A stretch of 22,731 bases of DNA from an uncultured Bacteroides sp. (GTDB taxonomy: Bacteria > Bacteroidota > Bacteroidia > Bacteroidales > Bacteroidaceae): contig URWP01000018.1 of assembly GCA_900551645.1 (NCBI GenBank), positions 1-22,731 of the forward strand. The letters are read 5' to 3'. Each line of letters starts with the position of its first letter. The first letter of the stretch is position 1. The position numbers were made by a program, and so were the translations under genes. Shown here in pieces: positions 1 to 8,197 of the stretch. Under the pieces are notes generated by a model. The model did not search any database. It saw only the letters and a list, made by a program, of their open reading frames with translations, and was not told the origin of the DNA.

Positions 1-42
1 ACAGCCTCCTACACCGCCTGTTCCAATGATGAGATAGTTCAT
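1..42 (-). CDS. Ketopantoate reductase-like protein, N-terminus only
   Basis: Only the first 14 codons are inside the window, beginning at the ATG whose complement is at 40-42. They read MNYLIIGTGGVGGC, a beta-strand followed by a glycine-rich GxGGxG turn. This is the start of an NAD(P)-binding Rossmann fold, and the exact spelling resembles the N-terminus of 2-dehydropantoate 2-reductases (PanE/ApbA family), which reduce ketopantoate in pantothenate synthesis. The gene lies downstream of ychF on the same strand, separated by about 150 bases that hold a long inverted repeat. The family call rests on a very short stretch, and another Rossmann dehydrogenase cannot be excluded. Confidence 0.5.
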   Translation of the reverse strand, partial: MNYLIIGTGGVGGC

Positions 43-70
43 ACGTTTGTGTTTTTGGGTTAACGGTAAA

Positions 71-131
71 CACAGAGAAACAAAGGCTATTCTGTCCTTG
101 AAGGAAGATGCCATCCGTTTGTTTCTCTGTG
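71..131 (-). repeat. Long-loop inverted repeat downstream of ychF
   Basis: Arms cacagagaaacaaa (71-84) and tttgtttctctgtg (118-131) are perfect reverse complements over 14 bp. The 33-nt loop contains a smaller ccttgaagg hairpin. The element sits between the ychF stop and the next minus-strand gene, where a terminator would be expected. There is only a short T stretch after it on the minus strand, so terminator function is inferred from position. Confidence 0.55.
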
Positions 132-193
132 TGTTATGAATGGCGGAAGAACACGGTTGAGGTGTTCTCCGGAATATACAGGGTAGCCAGGGC

Positions 194-1297
194 TTATACG
201 TTGAAGCGGAAGTGCATGATGTCTCCGTCTTCTACTACGTATTCCTTGCCTTCTACGTTCAGTTTGCCGGCTTCGCGTACAGCGGCTTCGGAACCGTACT
301 GGATGAAATCATTGTATTTGATGACTTCGGCACGGATGAATCCTTTCTCGAAATCAGTATGGATAACACCGGCACACTGTGGAGCTTTCCAACCTTTGTG
401 GAAGGTCCAGGCACGTACTTCCATTTTACCGGCAGTGAAATAAGTTTCCAGATTCAGCAGTTTATAAGCGGCACGAATCAGACGGCTTACACCTGATTCT
501 TCCAGTCCGATTTCCTGCAGAAACATCTGACGGTCTTCATAAGTTTCCAGTTCGGCGATGTCGGCTTCGGTCTTGGCAGCTACAATCAGGATTTCGGCTC
601 CTTCGTCCTTTACTGCCTCGCGTACCTGTTCTACATACTTGTTGCCGTTTACGGCACTGGCTTCGTCTACGTTGCAGACATACATGACCGGTTTGGAAGT
701 CAGCAGGAATAAATCATGTGCGATTTTTTGTTCGTCTTTACTCTCGAACTGTACGGTACGGGCCGATTTTCCTTGTTCCAGAGCTTCCTTGTATTTCACC
801 AGGACTTCGTAAGTCTGTTTGGCTACCTTGTCACCGCCGGTCTGAGCTTGTTTTTGTACCTTTTGGATGCGGCTTTCGATAGTTTCCAGATCTTTCAATT
901 GAAGTTCTGTATCGATAATTTCTTTGTCGCGTACCGGGTTCACATCACCGTCTACGTGTGTCACGTTCTCGTCATCGAAGCAACGGAGTACATGCAGGAT
1001 TGCATCTGTTTCGCGGATATTGGCCAGGAATTTGTTGCCTAGTCCTTCACCTTTGCTGGCACCTTTTACCAGACCGGCGATGTCTACAATTTCCACCGTG
1101 GTTGGGACGATGCGGTCCGGGTCAACCAGGGCAGCCAGTTTGTTCAAACGGTCATCGGGTACGGTAATGACACCCACATTGGGTTCGATGGTACAGAAGG
1201 GGAAATTGGCTGCTTGAGCCTTTGCATTCGATAAGCAATTGAAAAGAGTCGATTTTCCGACGTTCGGCAAACCGACAATACCACATTGTAAAGCCAT
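194..1297 (-). CDS. ychF: Ribosome-binding ATPase YchF/OLA1
   Basis: This 367-residue protein is full length for the YchF/OLA1 family of Obg-related P-loop ATPases, which bind ribosomes and respond to redox stress. The Walker A motif GLPNVGKS is at residues 8-15. The nucleotide-specificity loop reads NVDE near residue 208 where GTPases have NKxD, the known reason these proteins prefer ATP. The region VDIAGLVKGASKGEGLGNKF carries the G3 and switch elements. The last 85 or so residues (GVIHTDFEKGFIRAEV...) form the TGS domain. It is transcribed alone after a 125-base leader from a good Bacteroides-type promoter. The start is fixed by the conserved N-terminus MALQCGIVGLPNVGKS. Confidence 0.97.
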   Translation of the reverse strand: MALQCGIVGLPNVGKSTLFNCLSNAKAQAANFPFCTIEPNVGVITVPDDRLNKLAALVDPDRIVPTTVEIVDIAGLVKGASKGEGLGNKFLANIRETDAILHVLRCFDDENVTHVDGDVNPVRDKEIIDTELQLKDLETIESRIQKVQKQAQTGGDKVAKQTYEVLVKYKEALEQGKSARTVQFESKDEQKIAHDLFLLTSKPVMYVCNVDEASAVNGNKYVEQVREAVKDEGAEILIVAAKTEADIAELETYEDRQMFLQEIGLEESGVSRLIRAAYKLLNLETYFTAGKMEVRAWTFHKGWKAPQCAGVIHTDFEKGFIRAEVIKYNDFIQYGSEAAVREAGKLNVEGKEYVVEDGDIMHFRFNV

Positions 1298-1422
1298 AAT
1301 ATATTGTTATTTCCTATTAAAATCGCTTTTATTCAGAAAATAAAGGCAGTTGCCAAAATGGGCAGGTAACAAGAACCTTTTTTTGAGGCATTTGGCATCT
1401 GTCTTTTTATCGTTTATCGGGG

Positions 1423-1453
1423 CAAAGTTACTCATTTATCAGACATAATCAAA
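1423..1453 (-). promoter_or_regulatory. Bacteroides-type promoter of ychF
   Basis: On the minus strand TTTG (1450-1453) is followed after exactly 19 bases by TAACTTTG (1423-1430), matching the Bacteroides sigma consensus TTTG-N19-21-TAnnTTTG. Transcription should start near 1416, giving a leader of about 120 nt for ychF. This is the best promoter match in the window. Confidence 0.7.
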
Positions 1454-1712
1454 ACATTGTCAGGATTACTGTTTTCTGCTGACGGGTTTGACGTGATGGC
1501 CAGTTCTAGAATCTGTTGGAATGGGTATCGGATAGAAAACGGCAGGTTTATATCCGTTCCTTGTTCCGTTTGGAGAAGATACTCTTTCATTTTGTAATTT
1601 TTCTATGGATATCCTCAAGAAAACGGAATCTTTACTATGGATTGAAGCGGTTTCCAGTGTAAGTTCTGCATAGAGGAAGCATGGTAGGTTATAAATTGTA
1701 AGCAGATTATCC

Positions 1713-1752
1713 GTAATTGTCTGTAGATGGAAAGAAATCTACAGACAATTAC
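1713..1752. repeat. Perfect 16-bp inverted repeat, 8-nt loop
   Basis: Arms gtaattgtctgtagat (1713-1728) and atctacagacaattac (1737-1752) are perfect reverse complements around the loop ggaaagaa. There is no T-run on either side, so it is not a standard terminator. It begins only about 20 bases from the DUF3836 terminator hairpin. Confidence 0.75.
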
Positions 1753-1769
1753 CTGTAAGTATGAAGCAT

Positions 1770-1801
1770 AAAAAAGAGGCATCCCTCACGGGGTGCCTCT
1801 T
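1770..1801 (-). terminator. Rho-independent terminator of the DUF3836 gene
   Basis: A 12-bp stem, aagaggcatccc (1774-1785) with ggggtgcctctt (1790-1801), one pair being a wobble or mismatch, closes the 4-nt loop tcac. On the minus strand it runs into six Ts (1775-1770). It lies 48 bases past the stop codon at 1849. Confidence 0.85.
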
Positions 1802-1848
1802 GAATAATAAAAGAGAGTTATTTATGATGCATCTATTTGGTATGCTGT

Positions 1849-2235
1849 TTATTTATCCATGGTGACAGTCATTTCCGGAATCAGGACAAAATCTTTTTTC
1901 TTGCTGTTCCATTTGTAGTATTCAGTTGTAATACTCTTATTATCATAGATATAACGGATACACAGATCGTTTTCCCAGCGTTCCTTGCTGCTGTTCCATT
2001 TCTGAGACATGTTTTCAGTCATCTGCTGGTTGTCATTGTATTTATAGTTATATTTCATGTAATTGGTCAGCGTAGTTCCGTCCATTTTGTATACGGTTTC
2101 CGAAACTTTTACACCGTTTACTTCTTCTGCATTGTAGATAAGATTGTTGTCTAAAGTTGCTGCAGAAATTGTAACGTTAGTCATCCATGCGATTGCTGCT
2201 ACCAATGTGATTTTAATCAAGTTGAAAGTTTTCAT
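1849..2235 (-). CDS. Secreted DUF3836 family protein
   Basis: This 128-residue protein has a signal peptide in roughly the first 25 residues (MKTFNLIKITLVAAIAWMT..., cleavage probably near SAA), so it should be exported to the periplasm or surface. The sequence after that, with its NAEEVNGVKVSETVYK start and tyrosine- and tryptophan-rich pattern, matches my memory of the Bacteroides DUF3836 family, whose function is unknown. The body has two imperfect copies of a unit of about 30 residues: YNYKYNDN...KWNSSKERW and RYIYDNK...YYKWNSKKKDF. This suggests a small repeated beta-strand fold, faintly like YD-type repeats. It is a single-gene unit with its own promoter-like -7 box and a strong terminator. 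No enzyme motif is seen. Confidence 0.85.
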   Translation of the reverse strand: MKTFNLIKITLVAAIAWMTNVTISAATLDNNLIYNAEEVNGVKVSETVYKMDGTTLTNYMKYNYKYNDNQQMTENMSQKWNSSKERWENDLCIRYIYDNKSITTEYYKWNSKKKDFVLIPEMTVTMDK

Positions 2236-2284
2236 ATCTGTGATATTTTAAGGTTTAAATTACATTTTGTTCTTTTTGACGATG

Positions 2285-2292
2285 CAAAGATA
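2285..2292 (-). promoter_or_regulatory. -7 element of the DUF3836 gene
   Basis: TATCTTTG on the minus strand matches TAnnTTTG and is 50 bases upstream of the start codon. No convincing TTTG lies 19-21 bases further up, so only the -7 box supports the call. Confidence 0.45.
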
Positions 2293-2388
2293 CGTCAAAG
2301 TTTTATATGTTGGTTGTCTTTTGGTGAAAAAAATGTGAATTAGTTTCAAAATGTCACAGAATAAAGAATCGTTAACAATTGAGGCGTA

Positions 2389-5160
2389 TTAATGTGCTTC
2401 CAGCCAGTTTTGACCCCAACCGCAGTCTGCTTTCAAAGGTACTTTCATTTTGTAAGCACCCTCCATTTCACTGATAACGATTTGCTGTACTTTCTCTTTT
2501 TCTTCGGGCAGTACGCTGAAGTTTAATTCATCGTGTACTTGAAGAATCATCTTCGAACGGATACCTTCTTCCATGAATCGTTTATAGATGCGGACCATAG
2601 CTACTTTGATGATGTCGGCTGCGCTTCCTTGAATCGGTGCGTTGATAGCATTCCGTTCAGCATATCCTCTGACGACCGCATTCCGTGAATTAATGTCCGG
2701 AAGATAACGTTTCCGGTTGAAGATGGTTTCGATATAACCTTTCTCACGTGCTACCTGGATACTTTCGTCCATGTATCGTTTCACGTCTGGATAGTTACTG
2801 AAGTATCCGTCGATAAGTTCCTTTGCTTCTTTACGGTCTACGTTCAGCCGTTCGGCCAGTCCGAAGACCGAGATACCGTAGATGATACCGAAGTTGGCTG
2901 TTTTGGCTTTGCTGCGTTGTTCACGGGTTACTTCCGTCAACTCTTCCTTATATATTTTAGCAGCGGTAGCCGCATGGATATCCTGTTCTTTCCGGAAGGC
3001 TTCAATCATGTGTGGGTCTCCGCTTAAATGCGCCATGATACGTAGCTCTATCTGCGAATAGTCAGCCGAAAAGAACTCACATCCGTCATCGGGAATGAAG
3101 GCTTTTCGGATTTCTTTTCCGTCTTCGTTGCGGATGGGGATATTCTGCAGGTTCGGATTGCTGGAACTGAGTCGTCCGGTAGCCGTTACAGTCTGGTTGA
3201 ATGAAGTATGGATGTGTCCGGTAGCTGGATTAATCAGTTGGGGGAGAGCATCGATGTAAGTTCCCAGTAACTTCTTGAGTCCTCGGTGTTCCAGAATCTT
3301 GCCGACGATTTCATGTTTGCCTTTCAGACTTTCCAGTACTTCTTCCGAAGTGATATATTGTCCGGTTTTGGTCTTTTTCGGTTTCTCTACAATCTTTAAT
3401 CGATCGAACAGGACTTCACCTACCTGTTTGGGTGAAGCGATATTGAATTCCATACCCGCCAGTTGGTGGACTTCCGTTTCAATCTGCTGCATCCGGGCCG
3501 TGAAATGTTTGGAGCTTTCTTTCAGTGCTTCGGTATCGATGCGGACACCGTTCCGTTCCATGTAGGCGAGGACGGGTACCAATGGCATTTCAATCTGTTC
3601 GAAAAGTTCGGTTACGCCGTTTTCCTGCATTTCTTTCTCCAGTAAAGTCTTCAGTTTGAGAGTGACATCAGCGTCTTCGCAGGCATATTTGTAGACTTCA
3701 GTAGGAGAGAGGTCGCGCATGTTCTTCTGACCTTTTCCTTTCGGACCGATCAGTTCGTCAATATGGATGGTCTGGTACTTCAGGTAGATTTCCGCCAAAT
3801 AGTCCATGTTGTGCCGTAACTCGGGTTGGAGTACATAGTGAGCAATCATTGTATCGAACAGCTTTCCTTTTATCTGTACTCCGTAGTTGGATAGTACCAG
3901 CATATCGTATTTGATATTTTGACCTACTTTGATTGTATGCTCGTTTTCGAAGACCGGTTTAAGAAGATCTACTATTTTTTGCGTTTCTTTACGATTTTTA
4001 GGAACTGGAATGTAAACAGCCTGATTTTCGGCATAACTGAAACTCATTCCTACCAGTTCTGCGGTGATTGGATCGGTTCCTGTGGTCTCTGTATCTAGAC
4101 TGAAAATCTCCTTTGTAAGGATATTTTGAATAAATTCGTTTATTTTCTCTTCACTATCAAGTAATTGATAGTCGTAATTCAAGTCCTCAAGCCTTGTGAG
4201 ATTTGAATTTTTAGATTCATCTGTGGAACTGTCCGTAAAAAATCCAAAGAGATCGCCTTGTACAGCGGTAGGTTTTGATTCTGATTTTTTTTCAGTTTTG
4301 AAAACCCTTTCCAAGAGGGTACGGAACTCCAGTTCTTCAAAAATCTGTCGGAGTTCTCCTTCATTGGGGGCTTCTCGTTTTAGGGCATTCAGATCAAGTT
4401 TGATGGGGACATCGGTCTTGATAGTGGCCAGGAACTTGGAGAAGGTAATCTGTTCACGGTTGGTTTCTACTTTATTCCGGAGAGCTCCTTTCAGCTGGTC
4501 AGTATGTTCCAACAGATTTTCGATACTTCCGAATTCGGCTATCAGTTTCTGAGCTGTTTTTTCGCCTACTCCCGGACATCCCGGAATATTGTCGGCAGAG
4601 TCACCCATCAGTCCAAGCATATCAATGACCTGCAGAGGGGATGCAATAGAGAACTTGGCTTTTACTTCTTCCACACCCATTACCTCGAATTCCTTGTCCC
4701 CGTATTTGGGACGATACATGAAGACGCAATCTGAGACCAGTTGCCCATAATCCTTATCAGGAGTCATCATGTATGTAGGTATTTGTTCTTTTCCGGCTTG
4801 GGTAGCCAATGTGCCGATTACATCGTCAGCTTCATAGCCTGGCACCTCCAGAATCGGAATATTATAGGCGCGGATGATATCTTTAATAATAGGTACAGAC
4901 AGGCGGATGACTTCCGGTGTCTCTTCTCGTTGAGCTTTGTATTGTTCGTATGCCTCGTGGCGGAATGTAGGGCCGGCAGGATCGAAGGCGATACCTATAT
5001 GAGTGGGATTTTCTTTCTTCAATACCTCCTCCAGGGTATTTACAAATCCCAATACGGCAGATGTGTTGAAACCTTTGGAATTGATGCGGGGATTCTTGAT
5101 GAGGGCGTAGTAGGCACGATAAATCAATGCATACGCATCTAGTAGAAATAATTTCTGCAT
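2389..5160 (-). CDS. polA: DNA polymerase I with active proofreading domain
   Basis: This 923-residue family A polymerase fills and repairs DNA and removes RNA primers. Residues 1-300 are the 5'-3' flap exonuclease (FLLDAYALIYRAYYA start, GYEADDVIGT, helix-hairpin-helix IPGCPGVGEKTAQKLI near 195). Near 353, SLDTETTG supplies the Asp and Glu of a 3'-5' exonuclease, so proofreading looks intact, unlike in some family members. The polymerase has motif A DYSQIELR (about 700), motif B RSKAKTANFGIIYG (about 752) and motif C QVHDELNF (about 875). The reading frame stays open to an upstream ATG at 5199, adding 13 residues. I chose 5160 because homologues begin with the xKLFLLDAYAL segment. It is divergent from the polyprenyl synthase gene. 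Confidence 0.96.
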   Translation of the reverse strand: MQKLFLLDAYALIYRAYYALIKNPRINSKGFNTSAVLGFVNTLEEVLKKENPTHIGIAFDPAGPTFRHEAYEQYKAQREETPEVIRLSVPIIKDIIRAYNIPILEVPGYEADDVIGTLATQAGKEQIPTYMMTPDKDYGQLVSDCVFMYRPKYGDKEFEVMGVEEVKAKFSIASPLQVIDMLGLMGDSADNIPGCPGVGEKTAQKLIAEFGSIENLLEHTDQLKGALRNKVETNREQITFSKFLATIKTDVPIKLDLNALKREAPNEGELRQIFEELEFRTLLERVFKTEKKSESKPTAVQGDLFGFFTDSSTDESKNSNLTRLEDLNYDYQLLDSEEKINEFIQNILTKEIFSLDTETTGTDPITAELVGMSFSYAENQAVYIPVPKNRKETQKIVDLLKPVFENEHTIKVGQNIKYDMLVLSNYGVQIKGKLFDTMIAHYVLQPELRHNMDYLAEIYLKYQTIHIDELIGPKGKGQKNMRDLSPTEVYKYACEDADVTLKLKTLLEKEMQENGVTELFEQIEMPLVPVLAYMERNGVRIDTEALKESSKHFTARMQQIETEVHQLAGMEFNIASPKQVGEVLFDRLKIVEKPKKTKTGQYITSEEVLESLKGKHEIVGKILEHRGLKKLLGTYIDALPQLINPATGHIHTSFNQTVTATGRLSSSNPNLQNIPIRNEDGKEIRKAFIPDDGCEFFSADYSQIELRIMAHLSGDPHMIEAFRKEQDIHAATAAKIYKEELTEVTREQRSKAKTANFGIIYGISVFGLAERLNVDRKEAKELIDGYFSNYPDVKRYMDESIQVAREKGYIETIFNRKRYLPDINSRNAVVRGYAERNAINAPIQGSAADIIKVAMVRIYKRFMEEGIRSKMILQVHDELNFSVLPEEKEKVQQIVISEMEGAYKMKVPLKADCGWGQNWLEAH

Positions 5161-5227
5161 TCGTGTAAAAATATTAAGTTTTTTCATGTAAATATACAAA
5201 AAAATGTCGTATTCGCTCTTTTATTAT

Positions 5228-5235
5228 TACTTTTG
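5228..5235 (+). promoter_or_regulatory. -7 element of the polyprenyl synthase gene
   Basis: TACTTTTG matches TAnnTTTG and would start transcription near 5241, leaving a leader of about 13 nt before the ATG at 5254. A TATATTTG on the opposite strand at 5241-5248 could serve polA, so the two promoters may overlap in this 93-bp divergent gap. Neither has a good -33 box. Confidence 0.4.
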
Positions 5236-5253
5236 TGCAGCAAATATATGTAG

Positions 5254-6228
5254 ATGGATAAAATAGAATTAATCACTCGGCCTATAGAAAAGGAGCTGGA
5301 AGCTTTCAGACAACTTTTCGATTCTTCTTTACAGAGCTCGAATCCGTTATTGAATGAGGTGCTCTCTTATATCAAAAAGCGGAACGGGAAGATGATGCGT
5401 CCCATTTTGGTGATGCTTATGGCGAAATTGCATGGTGTCTTGAATGATGCTACATTACATGCTGCACTTTCGCTTGAATTGTTGCATACGGCAAGTCTGG
5501 TTCATGATGATGTAGTAGACGAGAGTGATAAACGCAGAGGGCAGTCCTCGGTAAATGCCGTATATAATAATAAGGTCTCTGTGTTGGTGGGCGATTATAT
5601 GCTGGCAACGAGTCTGAGACATGCTGCCTTTACCGGTATGATAGAACTGGTAGAACTGGTAGCCCGTCTGGGGCAGGAACTGGCAGAGGGTGAGATTATC
5701 CAGTTGGCTAATACATCGAACCGTGAATTTTCTGAAGAAGTCTATTTCAATGTTATCCGTAAAAAAACTGCTGCACTGTTTACTGCCAGTGCTGAAAGTG
5801 GAGCGGTATCGGTACACGCATCCGATGAAGCTGTAAGGAAAGCTGCTCTCTTTGGTGAAATGATAGGTATTGCTTTCCAGATAAAAGATGATATCTTTGA
5901 TTATTTTGAGAATGCAGAATTGGGGAAACCAACCGGAAATGATATGGTGGAAGGAAAGTTGACCTTGCCGGCCTTATATGTCATCAATAAACTCGGAACA
6001 GAAGAAATTCGTGAATTGGGGTTACGTATTCGCAAATTGGAAGCATCGAAAGATGAGATTGCATCCTTTGTAGAATTGATTAAACGTGAGGGTGGAATTG
6101 CTTATGCAGAACAGGTCATGTATGATTACCGTGAACGGGCTTTGGCTTTGCTGCCTGCTTTTACCGAGGAACAATATCGTATGGCGTTGACGGCTTATAT
6201 CAATTATGTCATTGAGCGTAATAAGTAA
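5254..6228 (+). CDS. Long-chain polyprenyl diphosphate synthase
   Basis: This 324-residue trans-isoprenyl diphosphate synthase condenses isopentenyl diphosphate onto an allylic primer using Mg2+. Both aspartate-rich motifs are intact: the first, DDVVD, at residues 85-89 with the following RRG, and the second, DDIFD, at 212-216. The GKMMRP segment near residue 46 binds diphosphate. Length and motif spacing fit the IspB/octaprenyl type. In Bacteroidales the expected product is the side chain of menaquinone, needed by the fumarate reductase encoded at the end of this window; that link and the chain length are inference. It is a single-gene unit, divergent from polA and closed by its own terminator. 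Confidence 0.9.
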   Translation: MDKIELITRPIEKELEAFRQLFDSSLQSSNPLLNEVLSYIKKRNGKMMRPILVMLMAKLHGVLNDATLHAALSLELLHTASLVHDDVVDESDKRRGQSSVNAVYNNKVSVLVGDYMLATSLRHAAFTGMIELVELVARLGQELAEGEIIQLANTSNREFSEEVYFNVIRKKTAALFTASAESGAVSVHASDEAVRKAALFGEMIGIAFQIKDDIFDYFENAELGKPTGNDMVEGKLTLPALYVINKLGTEEIRELGLRIRKLEASKDEIASFVELIKREGGIAYAEQVMYDYRERALALLPAFTEEQYRMALTAYINYVIERNK

Positions 6229-6263
6229 CTTTCTTGTGTTATTTTAGAGCAATCAGATAATTT

Positions 6264-6311
6264 GAAAGGCTGCTTTCCCGATGAAGGGGAGGCAGCCTTT
6301 CGAGCTTTTTT
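6264..6311 (+). terminator. Rho-independent terminator of the polyprenyl synthase gene
   Basis: The arms gaaaggctgc and gcagcctttc (ends 6264 and 6301) form a 10-bp perfect stem, extended by an imperfect ccc/ggg base. A T-run ctttttta follows at 6304-6311. It starts 36 bases after the stop codon. Confidence 0.85.
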
Positions 6312-6371
6312 ATTTTCATCCTTTCCCTTTAGTTTCGGGATAGAAACAAGGGGAGAAGGTTTGTATGGTTA

Positions 6372-7394
6372 TCAGAAGAATTTGGTTTCGCTTCCTACGA
6401 TTTCAGAAAGCAGTAAGTTGGCCAGACGGCTTGTTCCCAAACGAAACAGTTCATTGTTCAGCCATTCTTTGCCCAATACTTCTTTCACGATGGTGTAATA
6501 AACCAATGCGTCTTTGACGGTATTGATACCTCCTGCCGGCTTGAATCCTACTTTCCGTCCGGTTTCCAGGAAGTATTCCTTAATGGCCTTACACATGACA
6601 AAGGCAGCTTCGGGTGTGGCGGAAACTGGTTCTTTTCCGGTAGAGGTCTTGATGAAATCTGCTCCGGAATACATGGATAGGATAGAGGCCTTCTTGATGT
6701 TGGAAGCGCTGCCCAGTGCTCCAGTTTCCAAGATTACTTTCAGGTGCTTTTCACCACATACTTCCTTTAACTCTTCAATTTCATCGCACATGCCTTCGTA
6801 GTCATTGCTGAGGAATTTTCCTACCGGAATGACAATATCAATCTCGTCTGCGCCTGTATGGAGAGCCATGGCTGTTTCGGCTACTTTCACCTCGGTGAAA
6901 GTCTGTGAGGAAGGGAATCCGCCCGATACACAGGCTATCTTTACGTCGTCTGCCTCTAAAGTGTCATTCACAATTTCTGCCATATTCGGATAGACACAGA
7001 TGGCTGCCACGTTCTTCAGGTCGGGGTATGCATCGACAAAATCATTCACCCGTTCGGTGAACTTCATGACACTTTCTTCGCTATCGGTGCATTTCAAGGT
7101 TGTCAGATCAATGCAATTGAAAAGGAATTTCTTTACCTCGGCCGTGTTGTTTTCATCCAGATGTTTTTCCAGCAACTGAGCGGTTTGTTTGGCTACTTCT
7201 GCATCGTTTAATTCGGTATTGTACTTGCCCAAAGCTATGTCATATTTACTGGGCTGGTGCAGGTGTTCTTTATCTTCGTATTCGAAGTTGTCTGTTTCGT
7301 CCAAAGTTTCGTCAATACTTGGGTTCTCATACTCGGCCTGCTGCTGTTCCGGATCGTTTCCGTACAGGTATTCGTCGTCTGAAAGATGTTTCAT
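6372..7394 (-). CDS. deoC: Deoxyribose-phosphate aldolase with acidic N-terminal extension
   Basis: This 340-residue class I aldolase splits 2-deoxyribose 5-phosphate into acetaldehyde and glyceraldehyde 3-phosphate in deoxynucleoside breakdown. The Schiff-base lysine is in FIKTSTGK near residue 248, the second lysine in VGFKPAGGI near 285 and the catalytic aspartate in ADEIDIVIPVG near 183, all intact. The first 48 residues are unusual: rich in Asp, Glu and Gln (SDDEYLYGNDPEQQQ...), probably disordered and not part of the aldolase barrel. The family-like part begins at about SKYDIALGKYNTELND. The next in-frame Met falls well inside the fold, so the extension is probably real. It follows the mazG-like gene after four bases and is last in the operon. 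Confidence 0.95.
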   Translation of the reverse strand: MKHLSDDEYLYGNDPEQQQAEYENPSIDETLDETDNFEYEDKEHLHQPSKYDIALGKYNTELNDAEVAKQTAQLLEKHLDENNTAEVKKFLFNCIDLTTLKCTDSEESVMKFTERVNDFVDAYPDLKNVAAICVYPNMAEIVNDTLEADDVKIACVSGGFPSSQTFTEVKVAETAMALHTGADEIDIVIPVGKFLSNDYEGMCDEIEELKEVCGEKHLKVILETGALGSASNIKKASILSMYSGADFIKTSTGKEPVSATPEAAFVMCKAIKEYFLETGRKVGFKPAGGINTVKDALVYYTIVKEVLGKEWLNNELFRLGTSRLANLLLSEIVGSETKFF

Positions 7395-7398
7395 ATAG

Positions 7399-7719
7399 TT
7401 ATAATTTGGGGTTGTTCTTATGTCTGTCTTTGTCTCTTGAAGTCTTTTTTTCCAGGTTTTTCCGGAATGCCTCTGTCAGGTCTACACCGGTCTGGTTGGC
7501 CAGGCAAATTAGTACCCAAAGTACATCGGCCATTTCATCGGCCAGGTTATGTTTCTCTCCTTCCTTGAAAGACTGGTCGCCGTATGTACGTGCCATGATA
7601 CGGGCAAGTTCTCCTACTTCTTCTGTTAGAACGGCCATATTGGTCAGTTCGCTGAAATAACGGACACCGTAGGTTTTTATCCAGTTGTCTACGGTTTTCT
7701 GTGCTTCTTCCAGTGTCAT
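7399..7719 (-). CDS. MazG-type nucleotide pyrophosphohydrolase
   Basis: This 106-residue all-alpha protein carries the metal-binding signature of the MazG/iMazG superfamily: EEVGE at residues 33-37 and DEMAD at 61-65 (EExxE...ExxD). Such proteins hydrolyse nucleoside triphosphates to monophosphates and often clean non-canonical nucleotides from the pool. The substrate cannot be read from the sequence. The C-terminal tail is very basic (KKTSRDKDRHKNNPK). It starts one base after the dtd stop and ends four bases before deoC, so the three genes are almost certainly co-transcribed. This places it with nucleotide salvage and translation-quality genes. Confidence 0.88.
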   Translation of the reverse strand: MTLEEAQKTVDNWIKTYGVRYFSELTNMAVLTEEVGELARIMARTYGDQSFKEGEKHNLADEMADVLWVLICLANQTGVDLTEAFRKNLEKKTSRDKDRHKNNPKL

Positions 7720-7720
7720 A

Positions 7721-8173
7721 TTATTCTTTGTTTTTTGAGTCGATACAGATGGTTACAGGACCATTATTCAGAAGCTCTACCTTCATATCAGCACCGAATT
7801 CTCCTGTCCCTACTTGCTTGCCTAGAGCAATACTCAGTTCGTTGCAGAAGTATTCGTAAAGTGGAATGGCCGTTTCGTGACGGGCTGCCCGGATGTATGA
7901 CGGACGGTTTCCTTTCTTCGTCGAGGCCATCAGGGTAAATTGACTGATGACTAAAATTTCTCCTCCCACATCCAAAATGGATTTGTTCATGACTCCCTGT
8001 TCGTCGTCGAACACACGGAGTCCGATTACTTTCTTGCAGAGCCAGTCGGCGTCTTCTTGAGTGTCGGCTTCTTCGATGCCGACCAAAATCAGAAAGCCTG
8101 CCTGAATGGCCGATTTACATACACCGCCGATGGTGACGGATGCGTGACTTACACGTTGGATAACTATTCTCAT
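7721..8173 (-). CDS. dtd: D-aminoacyl-tRNA deacylase
   Basis: This 150-residue enzyme removes D-amino acids, and glycine mischarged on tRNA-Ala, from tRNA. The family signatures are all present: MRIVIQRVSHASV at the N-terminus, SQFTL near residue 78, KKGNRPSY near 87 and NGPVT near 137, whose cis Gly-Pro forms the chiral filter. The frame is open further upstream, to an ATG at 8269 inside the uvrC end, but that would add 32 non-family residues. The start at 8173 matches the conserved N-terminus and leaves a 55-base gap holding a promoter-like box. It is the first gene of a tight dtd-mazG-deoC group. Confidence 0.95.
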   Translation of the reverse strand: MRIVIQRVSHASVTIGGVCKSAIQAGFLILVGIEEADTQEDADWLCKKVIGLRVFDDEQGVMNKSILDVGGEILVISQFTLMASTKKGNRPSYIRAARHETAIPLYEYFCNELSIALGKQVGTGEFGADMKVELLNNGPVTICIDSKNKE

Positions 8174-8197
8174 GATGGTTAAGTTCGTTCTGTTTTT

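Larger units (their letters stand above)
1298..1848. other. 551-bp gene-free interval between ychF and the DUF3836 gene
   Basis: I see no credible coding region here. The right part holds the DUF3836 terminator (1770-1801) and a perfect 16-bp inverted repeat (1713-1752); the left part holds the ychF promoter and leader. About 1460-1710 shows no recognisable feature and could be decayed sequence or hide a small RNA. Confidence 0.6.

Noticed and set aside
5161..5199. Upstream ATG codons extending polA by up to 13 residues
   Set aside because: The added residues are not part of the conserved N-terminus, and family members start at the KLFLLDAYAL segment.
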